Positions 41,767 to 52,610 of a stretch of 64,000 nucleotides of DNA are shown in pieces. Both the position numbers and the translations under genes were made by a program. The notes beneath the pieces were generated by a model that was not told where the DNA came from, made no database searches, and saw only the letters and a list, made by a program, of their open reading frames with translations. Origin of the DNA: Laburnicola sp. R22_1 (lineage: Eukaryota; Ascomycota; Dothideomycetes; Pleosporales; Didymosphaeriaceae); the NCBI GenBank assembly GCA_014281115.1, contig JACONQ010000014.1, forward strand, positions 1,736,001-1,800,000, given 5' to 3'. The first letter of the stretch is position 1. Each line of letters opens with the position of its first letter.

Positions 41767-44700
41767 TTACACATAGATCGGGCTATTTGAGCAAGGCTGC
41801 GAAACATAAGCAGTAGATCCAGGGTTAGTAACAAACACGGTGGATGCGCTTTGCACCACTGTCTGGGGTGCAGGCGTGACGCTAACGGTCTCAAAAATAG
41901 TCGTTGGCTCGTTCTCGATGTTGCTAGTGATATAAACGGTTGAGGGCAGCGGAGTCTCTACTGAGGTGACGTAGATGGTAGAGTCTGACGGACAAGTGCT
42001 TCCTGCAGAGATTGTGATCACGTTGGTCAAAGCAGGGAGCGTTTCCGTTATGTATATGCTGGATGCATTCAGCGTAATAGTCGATCCTGCTTGCGTCACG
42101 ACTGGCCCAGCAGCAGTAATAGTCGGTCCGGATTGGTAGACTGTTTGCGCCTGCGTTAAGAAGGTCGTCATGACGGAAGACTGGGTAATTGTAATAGTAG
42201 ATGCTGGCAGCGTTTGCACCGAGGCACTAATTGTGATTGTCGTCGGTGGTATGGTCTGCACAGATCCACTAATGGTGATGGTAGATGCTGGCAATGTCTG
42301 GATAGATCCGCTCAGGTAGATTGTGGATGCCGGAATAGTTTGTGTTAAAAAGACGGCGGTTGTGATGGTTTGTGCCGGCAAAGTCTGCACCTGCGTAACT
42401 GTCGGCCCAGATTGAACGATTGTCTGGGCCTGCGTTATGATAGTCGTCACCTGAGTGGGTTAGCACTTCCTTGGTTGGGCAACAAATGATACTCACCGCA
42501 CTCATAGCTGATGTAACTGTGATGACATTGGCAATAGGCGGTGCGCAGGTCGTGAGCGTAAGCGGGTTTGTACTTGTCGATGACTGAGAGGACGTCGCGG
42601 CAGTTGTGCTTCCCAGGCTACTTGTGGTGGAAGACTGTAGGCAGGTGTTAATTTTTATGCACTGAACGGGAAATATGCTGTGGCCTAGTCTCATATAGTC
42701 TATGCACCATAAATCATTCAAGAGCGTCCAGACTCACCAAGGTAGAGGTTATTGGCAGTGAGGATGTGGCACTAGAGGAAACCACAGTCGAAGATGAGCT
42801 TGAACTCGACTGTATACTGCTAGAGCTCGAAGATAGCGTGGAGGATGTACCAAACGTAGATGAGGACATCGGAGTCAAGCTGCTGCTTTCCACAGTTGAA
42901 GAGCCCAACGTGGAAGAAGATACCTGGTTCAAGGGAAATGTTAGTGAGCCTGTAAATGTTGAAGAGATAGAGCTACTCATCATAGAGAAATATGATGAAC
43001 CTGAGGTTGAAGAAGTGGTATCCAGTGCGGAGATGGCGGAGCTTCCAGTTGTCCAGGATTGAGAGCTGCTCGTCGTCACGAGGTCGGACACAGAACTACT
43101 GCTAGCCGAAGAAGGCCTCGTGCTTTCATCCGTTGCAATGGTTTGGCTCGAACCTCCGGGCGAAGAAAGTGAGGCTGAACTAGTGGTCACAGCGACAACC
43201 ATGGATTCGGTAGTTGAGGAGTCGGTAGGCGAAGAGAGACCCGTACTCGTAGTGCTTTGAAAGGAACTCTCGGAGAAGAGGATAGATGGTGTGGTCGCTT
43301 GTGACGAAGAACTGCTGGAGGCGGTATTCATTGAAGAACCGGTCTCCGAAGCGGACGAAGACACAAGGGTTGTCATCGTTGTGCCAGATTCAGTGGATGT
43401 AATTATTGGCACAGAGCTGGTCCCGCTGATGGTTGATTCGATACTCAAGCTTCCAGAGGGCTCAGTAGTGGTTGACTGGGAACTGCTTTGCGTCGAAGCA
43501 GGGCTTATGCTTGAGGTAAAATCGGTAGAGGAAGTAGTCGACAGAGGATCGGATTCGGTAAGGCTCGGCGTGAGACTTACACTTGACGAGGATTGAGTCG
43601 TGCTCTCAACTAAGGACGACGAGGACTGAGTCGTGCTCTCAACTGAGGACGACGAGGACTGAGTCGTGCTCTCAGCTGAGGACGACGAGGATTGGGACGT
43701 GCTCTCAACTAAGGACGACGAGGACTGAGTCGTGCTCTCAACTGAGGACGACGAGGACTGAGTCGTGCTCTCAGCTGAGGACGACGAGGATTGGGACGTG
43801 CTCTCAACTGAGGACGACGAGGATTTAGTCGTGCTCTCAACTGACGACGACGATGACGAACCTGACCCCGACGAAGCAGCCGTGATCGTAGATGTATCTG
43901 TTACGAGCGAGGTCGAAGCCGACTGTGTACTGCTTACTGTTGTGGTCGAGGCAAAGGGAGTAGTAGTCAACGAAGAAGAATCCGTGCTACTCTGTGTCGA
44001 TACTTCGGTCGTCGCCGTGTTCTGTGCTGATGTACTCGAGGGCTGTGGCTCTATGTTAAACGAATCCGCGGATCGAACTGCGGCGCTGTAATCCAAAAAA
44101 GCAGACAGGAAAAACGTGACTCACCGAAGAAGAGGAGGACGAGGTGTCGGAGGTGCTAGAAGATAGTTCCCCACCGGAGCTAGAGCTGGAGGATCCGACG
44201 CTGGAACTGGCTGTTGTCCCCAACGTAGAACTTTCGGATAAAGTTGATACTGACGCACTAGAGGACGTTTCCAGAGAAGATCCAGTGAGCGAAGAGACTG
44301 TGGTGGATGAGGAAACAACAGCTGACGAAGTAGAAAGAGTGCTACTTGACGTCGCCGATGGCGTTTCGCTGGAGGAACTTGGCGCTAAACTGCTGGACGA
44401 AGCACCAGTCGAAGACGCGGATAATGTACTTTCTGTTGATGATAAAATTTCGCTCGTTGTACCGGAGCTTGCAATACTCTGTGTTGAACTGGACGTAGAC
44501 GACGAAGCATCAATCGAGGACGAGGATAACACTCCGCTAGAAGACGAGGCCACCAAGGATGAGGTAGAGTCTTGTAAACTGGAGGTACTCATTAATGAAG
44601 AGCTTGTAGCAATCGAGGACGAGGATGACACTCCGCTGGAAGACAAGGCCACTGAGGATGAGGTAGAGTCTTGTAAACTGGAGGTACTCATCAATGAAGA

Positions 44701-44994
44701 GCTTGTAGAAATCGAGGACGATACATCGGATGCAGTTGAAGATGAGGACGGCGGCGCGGCTGAAGAAGACGATGACCCGGGCAGCTGTTCACATTAGCGC
44801 ATCGCAGAGTGAAAGAAATGCCTGTGTGCTGTGCGGGCACTGAGAAGGAAAGAAAACTGCTATCGCCATCATAAACATGACCGACTGTTGGCACGCGCGC
44901 TTCTACGTATCTGTATCATGTCAGCGAACACGCAAAAGTTGAATGCAAAGAAATATGACATAGCGAGTGCTGCATCGCACCTGTATGCGCTCAT
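41767..44994 (-). CDS. Large Ser/Thr-rich mucin-like cell-surface protein, with a probable 5' frame disruption
   Basis: Predicted exons are 44982-44994 (tentative), about 44126-44910, 42738-44042, 42497-42634 and 41767-42450. The introns have GTGAGT donors and in-phase acceptors. The product is over 800 residues, mostly Ser/Thr. The first part reads as a short globular segment (for example VGHVYDGDSSFLSFSVP and FTLRCANVNSCPG). It is followed by a Ser-rich region with 99-bp and 33-bp tandem repeats, then a T/I/V-rich region with repeated PASTITISGSVQT-like units. Such proteins are usually O-mannosylated and attached to the fungal wall or secreted. Between the globular part and the Ser-rich part the frame shifts by one base near 44778, so the gene may be broken or the sequence in error. 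The 3' end may continue past GTAAGT at 41770. No signal peptide exon was placed with confidence. Confidence 0.6.
43583..43852 (-). repeat. Tandem 33-bp repeats within the mucin-like gene
   Basis: Eight consecutive 33-bp units each encode an 11-residue SSSSSVESTTQ-like repeat on the minus strand. Base differences form a three-unit pattern, so units 1-3 and 4-6 make a 99-bp higher-order repeat. Copy number in such arrays commonly varies between strains. Confidence 0.85.
44513..44720 (-). repeat. 99-bp tandem duplication within the mucin-like gene
   Basis: ATCGAGGACGAGGAT-type units begin at 44513, 44612 and 44711 (the third partial), a period of exactly 99 bp. They encode about 33 residues of Ser-rich protein with the word MSTSSLQDSTSS. 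The two full units differ at only a few bases, so the duplication is recent. Confidence 0.8.
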
Positions 44995-46072
44995 CTGTTG
45001 AGATGGGTAGAGTAGCCAGCGTCGAAGAGGTACAAGGAAGGAGGATGTGATGTCGACGCTTTCCTCGCCACTGTGAGGAAGGAATGCATCCACAACAATC
45101 TGGAACTAGGCGCGCGACTGCAAGGAAGAATAAGAGGCCTCCCTTGATATATGTATGGACAGCTACGAATCACATGGTGAGGAAATGTTCTCAGGCGTTT
45201 GGTCGGAATGCAATTATTCGCATTAGGCGCGGGCGCGTTGGCGATTCTTTCATTCCGAGCGTCTTAGGACATCAATTTCAAAAGAGTCGGCACTGTCATA
45301 TCATCTCGCGTGGCGAGTGGTAGACCTAGGCATCCAGGTGGTGTATCGCGATCGGAATCTCTCGCCTCAACTTTTCTGCTTACATACATGTATGTAGTCA
45401 TGGCACGACACCTGGGCACCTGAAGCAACAAGTCACGTGCGTAAATATCACGTGCGCAATCTTCCAACATTGGAAGGTTTTGAAGGTTCCAAAGTTCAAT
45501 CAAGCGCACGTGCGCTAGACATTTCATCAGAGCCTAAATTACTGATACAAATAGTAGAACAGTTGAACAAGTCAGTACGAGACGTGATCAGGTTGGTATA
45601 TCGTACTGCGGCAAAGGGCGGCGAAAGTCACGTGCAAGAAATTGTACCTACAGGCCTTGGATGGTTCATACGTGGTGAGTTTGCAAGCACACCGCGGACC
45701 GTGCACATTGAGGAAGTGGGTGCATAAAAGAAGTTCAGATTCCAATACCAAAGTCTTCTCGAGATGACCCATTACCATCCGCTCAGTATCAAGAACAAAG
45801 TATCCAATGACCGATGAGCCAATTCTTCCATGAGATAGATCCAAGCATGTGAGAACATACGGACATCGCATCTCTCAAAATCCGGTGCTCAATCTCACCA
45901 CAAATTCTCTATCACCGAGACATGAGTTTGTCCAGCGTGTGATCACAGACGCATATACAAGATCGTCGCTTTGCTGCAATCCACCAACACCAACACGTTT
46001 GCGGGCCTCGAATGCTGTATTCAAGTCAGTATATTTTCAATACATGTCCATGTTTCCAGTTTTACTTGCCTG
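44995..46072. other. Intergenic / 5' region of the mucin-like gene
   Basis: About 1.1 kb. The first 200 bp may hold a signal-peptide exon of the mucin-like gene that I could not define. The rest contains several CACGTG-like words (near 45430-45460 and 45505) but no supported gene. Confidence 0.4.
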
Positions 46073-47958
46073 TCAAACGGGCCTGTGACAGAATTGCGTC
46101 ATGTAATAGTCTTCGGCCTTGCTACCCAACCGGTCGAGCGCAGCCTTGTCTTCCGCTTCGCAGTCGTAGTCCTTGGGGATGTCGAACAGGCTATTCGCTT
46201 TGACGTAATGGGTTACATCGCTAAGCCGTGTCTTGACGTGATTCTTCTCCAGTGCATACTGGATGGCGTGGGTCAAAGCCTGAGCTCCATACCCCTCAGG
46301 ATGATGGATCACGCCCTCAGCCAAGTCGCAAAGGTAGTAGTCGTATTCAAACTGGTGACCGTTGAGCGAGCTCTTGGCCTTGTCCATTCCTGAGGGGACC
46401 GCGGAGATGGTCTGTTCGGGTTTGTGTCTGACGTAATCTCTAGCGTTGCTGAACTGGTGCTGGAGCTTGGTGCGTTGGATGCTCTTCTCGTTGACAAGCC
46501 CGCGGGACCAGTACATGTACTCGGTGCAGACCTTGGCTGTCCATCCGTGGCTGTGCAGACGATGCGCCACGATGCGCCATTTCGTGTGTATGGGGAAGTA
46601 CGTCAAGAGCTCCTCCACACTGACGGGAAAGTCGCAGAACGTAATGTCGACTTGCGGGGGAGTGCAATGGCTCTCCAGCTCGTGGTCAGGCCCTTTTAGG
46701 GCTAAAGAGGATAGATCGCTGTCCCGGAAGTTGAGAACCTCCTTCAGATAATTAATGTGTGCGCCAGACCATCGATAGACCCTCGTGCCCACATTAGAGC
46801 CCCGTGAAGCTCGATGTTTCTTCTGATCTCGTTGTTCAGCAGTTGCCTCCTCGTTGTCCAACATGAGGGTAGAGTCGGTCAAATTGGGCATGCTGGCTTT
46901 CTTCCTCTTGGGTACCTGCGACTTGTCTGGCAAGGTATTGGAATTTTTGAGCGAGAGTGATTGACGTTGCCCCTGATTGGATTGCTTGTGCGTCTTGAAT
47001 GTGTTAGGCGACGGCTGGGAGAGCGTGGCCAGACTCGCCGTAGTGGAGAGCGAGTGTCCGCCACTTAAGAGTAACTCTGGACGCTTTTTCTGCAAATAAG
47101 ATGGCCAGTAACACCCATAGAGCACAGAGGTAAGATCATGTTGGGTACCCAACTTCATCTCCATGCTAGGAGCATACATGAGCTCTTCTCGAGTGAGCCC
47201 CCGGTATGCATCCTGTGTCATTTTTGGAGCTAGATTCAAATACCCAGGTGCTGCATCGAATAGCATGATCCATTCCTGCCAAAGGGTGGTGCGATTGTCG
47301 TTGCTGGAGTGGTCGGCGCTAGAGTCTCTGTGGTCCTGGCGTTCTCCTTTCGCCGCTTCGATATACCTGCGCAGTGCTCCGAAGATAGGCATCAACTTCG
47401 GCCGGTTTTTCGCATGCTCGGGGCCATATATGAGCATCTCAAGACTGCTATCGTGGGCAGTTTCCTGGGCTGATGGCGACAAATGAAGTTGAGGCATAGA
47501 ACGCTCGCCCTGATGTATCTGCAATGAGGACGAGGTATCGTGCGGTGTCACTAAAGGTAGGAATGAGCGGGATTGGCCGCCGGTTCCGCCGTCTGTGGCG
47601 AGGTCTCGGTCAGAAGCTTTCTGGCGTCCATGTTCGTCCTCTTGCAGTGGAGTCTCCGGACCACTGTGACTCGCATCTTCTTTGTCGAGGCCATGCGCAG
47701 CTAGACGCATGGCAGTATCAGTCTCTGACCGTAGCTCATGAAAGCAGCAATTTGAACCAGAAATCACCTACCGGTATCATGACGATCAGTCATATGTTCG
47801 TCTGTGTCCTCGACATCAGACACTTTCACAGGCGTAGTTCCGACGTCACGGGCGCTGCTCGTAAGCCCTGCACGAGTGTGTGGCTCGCGCGACGCAAGAT
47901 TCGGTGCCGCGGCATCGTCGCTGCTCGAACGATTGGTGCGAAGATCCGGGTCGCTCAT
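46073..47958 (-). CDS. Paralogue family member E (distant), unknown function
   Basis: Exon 1 (47772-47958) and exon 2 (46073-47724) flank a 47-nt GT-AG intron, giving 612 residues from ATG 47958 (MSDPDLRTNRSS). The first 400 residues are polar, acidic and low-complexity with a basic patch (KRKKASMP). Residues about 425-585 match the family domain weakly but in order: FCDFPVSVEELLTYFP (about 431) in place of NLTA-EI-TFLP, a WRIVAHRLHSHGW segment in place of V-RF--NG, then LAEGVIHHPEGYGAQALTHAIQYAL (about 543) in place of V---P-G-DALDLTR-V-YAL. It is the only member with an intron in its coding region and lies 15 kb from the cluster, so it may be the older, parental type. Function unknown. Confidence 0.72.
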
Positions 47959-49620
47959 CGTTTAACTAGTATTGTGCATTAGTACTGTAGAGGGTTTCTA
48001 GCAGAATTTGCGGGCTTACCTTGAGATGGTTGATTTTGCGTTTGGGAGAGATTTGCGCCCATGGAAGTGTTTTTGAATGGAGAAAACACACGAATCGGGC
48101 TCGGCAGCAGAATTGTCCGGTGCATGGGTGTGCAAGGTACATCATCTTTCGTCTTTGTCCTGCTAGAGGTGAATGTACGAAGCCTGTTCGTGGTTGTGAA
48201 AACAAGTACACTGTGGTGATGTGGCCTGGTGAAGGCGCGAACTTTGCAGTGTCGCCTCTTTCATGCCCTTCACTTTACATGTGTAGATAAAAGCGGATCG
48301 TTGGCACGGTAACCACATTGCTATAGTTGGAGACGTTAGGTGACCTGCGAGACATTACCATACCTAAGGTAGGTATCAAATATCTGCTGCCGGGGTACAC
48401 CGTACAAGAAAGAGACCTTGAACGGTAGCGATGAACGCGGCAAACGCCTGTTACGGGCAGTACAAACATGTCCAGCTGTAAATGTACACACCTAGAGCGT
48501 CGAATCGTGGCGCGTGGTGTAGATTCAAACATTTCCAAGTAGGAGATAGGGAAATTCAGCCAAAGAGCGATGCTAATGTTGCCGGTGTAGAGTGTATCCG
48601 CATGTGGGCTCAACCCCTACTTACTACTACTTTACTAAGGCGGGGTCGCGACTTCCAAGGTTCTGCCTCGCCATTATAACTACAATCGCATTTCGCATTC
48701 CTGCATTGGTTTACCTCTGGTTGACATCTCATTACGGAAGCGCGCCGGAAAATTGGGAATCTGTCCTACTCACCACAACAAACTGGAAAGTCGAATCAGC
48801 GCACCTCTCTTTTACTCAGAGGTAGGAGCAGGCACCTTTCCACGCTAACAAGGCAGCTCTAAATACAAGCCTTGAGCGAAGAAGCTGCAAAAGGAGAGAA
48901 AACGTTATTCCAAGCTTGCAGCGGAGACGCGCTCGGGAGAACGAGAGAGCGGTGTAGCTAGTGGCGAAAAGGAGACGGTTGCGCTCGATCTGACCCCGTC
49001 TGAGAGCATATGCCCCAGCGACCAAATCCTCCGGTTCCGATACCTTTGGTGAAGAACTTGTTACCCTGCTCTTCCAAATCCTTAGGCTGATTATTAATAC
49101 TATGATATGCATGCAAATCTCTTACCAATACATCACCTTCACTTTACGGCTCAATCAACAGGATGCAGACATGGACATGACTCACCATCTGTTGACACTG
49201 CAATGGTCATTTTGCGCATCGATTCGCGTGGGGATTGGACAGCGGTAGCCACACTGGTAAAGAGGACCCGGTGCTATGCGGAAGCGTGGAAGGCGGCCGG
49301 TAGCATACAGCTGAGGCGGAGCTCGCGTGCACGTATTTCACTGAGGTATGTCCATACTTGACGAGTAGCAAGGCAGTATGGTTGAACGTTTTATGATAGA
49401 GGCAGTACATTCTACCGCAGAACCATTGTGGTATGATGGTTATTTAGGTAACAGTGTCACCCATGAACCGGGAAAACGTTGCCCGTTTTGCCCTTTCTTT
49501 TTCGCCCGCCTCCCCTTTGCGAATGACGGGGCATACATTGTATAGCCAAACCCGAGAAAGAAGGCCCCCAGTGGCACATATAGTCCATGACATGTTCCTC
49601 TTGCTCTAGCAGCATCGCCC
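47959..49620. other. Intergenic
   Basis: About 1.7 kb between two minus-strand genes. It holds several short frames on both strands without motifs. No RNA gene was recognised. Confidence 0.45.
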
Positions 49621-50064
49621 TTACTTGGCCATGCCAATCTCCCGCTCGCCCGCCAGCTGCTCCCTGGCCGAATGCTCACTCTTGTAGGCAGGCAACTCCT
49701 CGTACCTTGGCAACGTGTCCACACTCTCCCGTCCAGTGCTCTCCCCACCATCACACCGGTGCCTCATGTGGGCCTGGTCCGGACGGTGCGGAAGTTGGGC
49801 CAACTCGATGTCGTGGGCGACTGGGTTCTGGCCTCCCTGTCGCAGACGCTCTGCTCTCCAGCCTCCCCACTCCGACTTGTGTTTGGAGCGAGCCAAGTAG
49901 CACCAGAGGACCACGGCGATGAGCAGCGAGATCAGCAAGACAGTAGAGACGTAGTTGAAAGCGGTATCCGCTGCTGTGTTGTGGCACATGAAGGACAAGA
50001 AATTGCTGCAGTCGTCCACGTTTTCGCTGGATGGGTCGGCGCCCGGGTCGGGGGTGGTAGACAT
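49621..50064 (-). CDS. Small single-pass membrane protein with PY-like tail, 147 aa
   Basis: ATG 50064 opens a 147-residue frame. The N-terminus is acidic (DPGADPSSENVDD), with Cys residues near 19 and 27. One membrane span follows at about residues 38-58 (STVLLISLLIAVVLWCYLA), then basic residues (RSKHKSEW). The tail has the word DIELAQLP and ends with LPRYEELPAYKSE. That resembles the PPxY/LPxY motifs that bind WW-domain ubiquitin ligases such as Rsp5, although the PY core is not canonical. Orientation with the tail in the cytosol follows from the positive-inside rule. No enzyme domain; function unknown. It opens the array of small membrane proteins extending to 62646. Confidence 0.72.
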   Translation of the reverse strand: MSTTPDPGADPSSENVDDCSNFLSFMCHNTAADTAFNYVSTVLLISLLIAVVLWCYLARSKHKSEWGGWRAERLRQGGQNPVAHDIELAQLPHRPDQAHMRHRCDGGESTGRESVDTLPRYEELPAYKSEHSAREQLAGEREIGMAK

Positions 50065-50380
50065 GGTGCGCTGATTGCTTTGTGTCGGTTCAGGCTCAAC
50101 GTTGTCGTGCTTGGGCTTGGGTCCGGGTGGTTGTGGGTGAGCAGTCGTGGCGGTGGCGGGCGGGCGCGAGATATAACCCTACTGTTTGGGCGCGGGGTAC
50201 AAGTTCGTGGCGACGCGCCGAGGGTGAAAGCAGCAGTGCTGGGGCTCTGGGGGAGTGTGTTGGGGGATGAGAGGGGGAGATTGGCAGGTGAAAGAAGCTG
50301 GCGACGCACGACACGATAGACATATCAGATGAAGTAATTGCACTGTTGGCTTTCCACTCTACAGAATTGGCTCCTGCCGC
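50065..50380. other. Intergenic, about 316 bp
   Basis: This separates two minus-strand genes. It is GC-rich with a pyrimidine-rich minus strand just upstream of ATG 50064, likely a promoter and 5' UTR. No gene is seen. Confidence 0.45.
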
Positions 50381-51163
50381 TCATTCACCGGCTTGCTTGT
50401 GCACAACCGACGTCGGGCTCGAGCTGGATGAGGTGCTCCCGCCCACGCTGGCCAGGCTGGCGCGGCGCGAATGCTGCACGCTCATGCTCAGCGGCTCCGA
50501 CGCGGTGCTCAACGGACGCAGCACCGGCTGTGGCGGGAAATAGTCGTCCCCATCGGTCTCTTGCGGGGCAGTCGTGCGCGGCGGGGTGCGGATCTTGGTG
50601 TGGGTGTGCAGCGGGCTCATGCGCAACATCTCGGGGCTCCCGCTGCAGCGCTGGTCGCCGCCCGTGTGTCTGCGCTGGTGACGGCGGCCGGGCGGCAGAG
50701 CCAGCGGCAGCTCCAGGCGCTTGTTGATGCTCATCCACACGGCCTCGTCCTCGTCGCCCTCGCAGAAGCTCCAGCCGCCAACGCCCTCGAAGTCGCGGGC
50801 GCTGGCCATGCGGTCGACGTTGACGAGCGAGGCGGATGCCTGCAGGCGCACGGCGGGGGGCGCGTCGGGCGTGGGCGTGGGCGAGCAGCTGGTGCGGCGG
50901 ATGCGCGGAGGGGAGCTGGCGCTGGGGGGTGCGTGTGCGTGTGGTGGCCGGGCGCGGTGGTGGGGGAGCGGCTTCGCGGGCTCGGGGAACAGGGCGGCGT
51001 GCGCGAGGGCGAGGGCGAGCTCGACGTAGACGACCGAGACGCGCAGGGCCAGCAGCGACACGGCCAGCAGCGTCGTCAGGCTGGCCAGCAGGGCGAGCGG
51101 CAGCGACGCGACGAAGAGCAGCGGGGGCGCGAGCAGGAACAGCGGCTTGGTGACGATGCCCAT
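50381..51163 (-). CDS. Hypothetical membrane protein, 260 aa
   Basis: A single-exon frame from ATG 51163. The first 60 residues are strongly hydrophobic (MGIVTKPLFLLAPPLLFVASLP and LLALLASLTTLLAVSLLALRV), probably one or two membrane spans. A long, polar, Pro/Ser/His-rich cytosolic tail follows with potential phosphorylation sites and a moderately conserved-looking core (FEGVGGWSFCEGDEDEAVWM, then SPEMLRMSPLHTHTKIRTP). The DNA is unusually GC-rich, and the opposite strand is also open, so only one of the two overlapping frames is real. I prefer this one for its N-terminal membrane segment and ordered tail. Function unknown. Confidence 0.65.
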   Translation of the reverse strand: MGIVTKPLFLLAPPLLFVASLPLALLASLTTLLAVSLLALRVSVVYVELALALAHAALFPEPAKPLPHHRARPPHAHAPPSASSPPRIRRTSCSPTPTPDAPPAVRLQASASLVNVDRMASARDFEGVGGWSFCEGDEDEAVWMSINKRLELPLALPPGRRHQRRHTGGDQRCSGSPEMLRMSPLHTHTKIRTPPRTTAPQETDGDDYFPPQPVLRPLSTASEPLSMSVQHSRRASLASVGGSTSSSSSPTSVVHKQAGE

Positions 51164-51794
51164 GGTCCTCGGACGGCTCTCATGGCACCAGGAAGGAATG
51201 GGGCAAGGAGGGAATGGATCGTGTATTATAGGCGCCAGCGTGCCGGCGAGGCAGCCCAGGCTTCGCTGGTGTGGTCGAGGTCCTGTGAATGGGTCGAGAT
51301 CGATGGTCGCTCGGCTGGCATGTGAATGCGACGTTTGCGGGGGAGCGCCAAGCCGCTAAATTCCACACCACCACCACCACCACCACCACCGCCGCCGCCG
51401 CCTGGCCAGCTCCAAACTGTCCTTCCTCACGCTTCGTCGCCAACACCTACCCGCGCCCCTCCATCTCAGACGCCATGCCATTCACCCCGTCGACCACCCA
51501 TCTGCCCGTCGACATGCAGACATTCACCACCGCCTGCCCACATGACCCGCCCGAGCCCTCCGGTCTCAGCTTCCTCGCGCCCAAGACGGGCGTACACAAA
51601 GGCGCCGACAAAGAACGGCCCACGTGACGCCATAGAACCTAGATGCCTTTGTGTGCCGCCTCTCTGCCTCGTCTTTGACCCGCGCCTCGTCGAGCCTTTA
51701 TTACGTCCCCCGCAGAGCTCTCCTATATCTGTCTCCCCTCGTTTCTAGCCAACCCACCATCAAGCACCCATCACACATCGCATTCGCCATTGCC
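51164..51794. other. Intergenic with a CAC/CCG microsatellite
   Basis: About 630 bp between divergent genes. It contains a trinucleotide run at 51366-51402, CAC repeated and then GCC repeated. The region is GC-rich and open in several frames, but nothing is recognisable. It probably contains both promoters. Confidence 0.55.
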
Positions 51795-52346
51795 ATGTCG
51801 TCCCCCAACTCCACCACACCGCCTGCACCCGCTCCCCCGGCTCCCGAAGGCGCCGCCCAGCAGGAGCCTCGCTCCACCCGCGCCGAGAAGCGCCAGCGCA
51901 CTCGGGACAAGAAAGCCGCGGCCGATCCATCAAAGCCCAACCCACCAAAGCCCAAGAAGAAGCAGTCTGGCGCCAACACAGGCTTGGATATCTCTAAGCT
52001 GACCGCCGAAGAGAGGGACTCGTATCTCCTCCTGCTCGAAGAAAAGATGCGTGGCCAGCCCAAGAACAAGCGCTCGCTCGATGAACGCGTCACCTACGAG
52101 AGTAATGCCGTCGACGAGGACAACGCCAAGAAGGAACGTACGCCCGAGCAGCTCGAGAGGATTGAGAAGCGCAGGCAAAAACGTGCCGAGCGGAAAGCTG
52201 CCTATTTGGCTAAGAAAGCCGCCGAGGGCGCGTCCAAGGAAGCTGCTGAGGCCGCTGTGCCTACTGAGGCGAGTGAGGCTCCCGCTCCGCAGGCTCCGGC
52301 CGCCGACGGCTTCCGTGAAGATGACCTCAACTTCGACGATATCTAG
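51795..52346 (+). CDS. Small charged, Lys/Ala-rich protein, 183 aa
   Basis: ATG 51795 (MSSPNSTTPPAP) gives 183 residues. The open frame extends upstream, but the first sensible ATG is here, preceded by a CATTGCC context. After a Pro-rich N-terminus come basic clusters (AEKRQRTRDKKAA, PPKPKKKQSG), then a GLDISKLTAEERDSYLLLLEEKMRGQPKNKRS segment. A strongly helical Lys/Arg/Glu/Ala region follows (ERIEKRRQKRAERKAAYLAKKAAEG), probably coiled coil, and the end is acidic (REDDLNFDDI). A nuclear or ribosome-associated role is possible from composition, but no domain is recognised. Confidence 0.7.
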   Translation: MSSPNSTTPPAPAPPAPEGAAQQEPRSTRAEKRQRTRDKKAAADPSKPNPPKPKKKQSGANTGLDISKLTAEERDSYLLLLEEKMRGQPKNKRSLDERVTYESNAVDEDNAKKERTPEQLERIEKRRQKRAERKAAYLAKKAAEGASKEAAEAAVPTEASEAPAPQAPAADGFREDDLNFDDI

Positions 52347-52610
52347 GCTGGCTCAGCAGGCTTGCCCCGACCTTCGGCTTCTCTGTTTGTTCCTTTCTTC
52401 CCTACGTCCGTACCGATGCCCAGCTTTTCCTACTGTTTTCCACCACTACCTAAAACAATGTACCTTTCTTTGTCTGTCTGCTTGCTTCCTGTCGTGTTTG
52501 CTTTACAATGCCTTCCCTCGCCTGTATATTAGCTATATCCAATACACTCCCCTTTCAAAGCAAACCTCGCACTCTCACGTTTTTCGCCATTGGTACACAC
52601 TTGTCCTATC

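Noticed and set aside
43291..44797. Long plus-strand acidic frames (Glu/Asp/Val-rich) opposite the mucin-like gene
   Set aside because: They are the mirror of Ser/Thr codon repeats on the minus strand, where splice sites and Ser/Thr-rich composition make sense.
45424..45727. 96-codon plus-strand frame near CACGTG words
   Set aside because: No motif and poor start context; CACGTG words alone do not define a regulated promoter.
50471..51325. 284-codon plus-strand frame opposite the 260-aa gene
   Set aside because: It is Arg/Ala/Gly-rich with no ordered segments, in very GC-rich DNA; the minus-strand frame has a membrane-type N-terminus and a structured tail.
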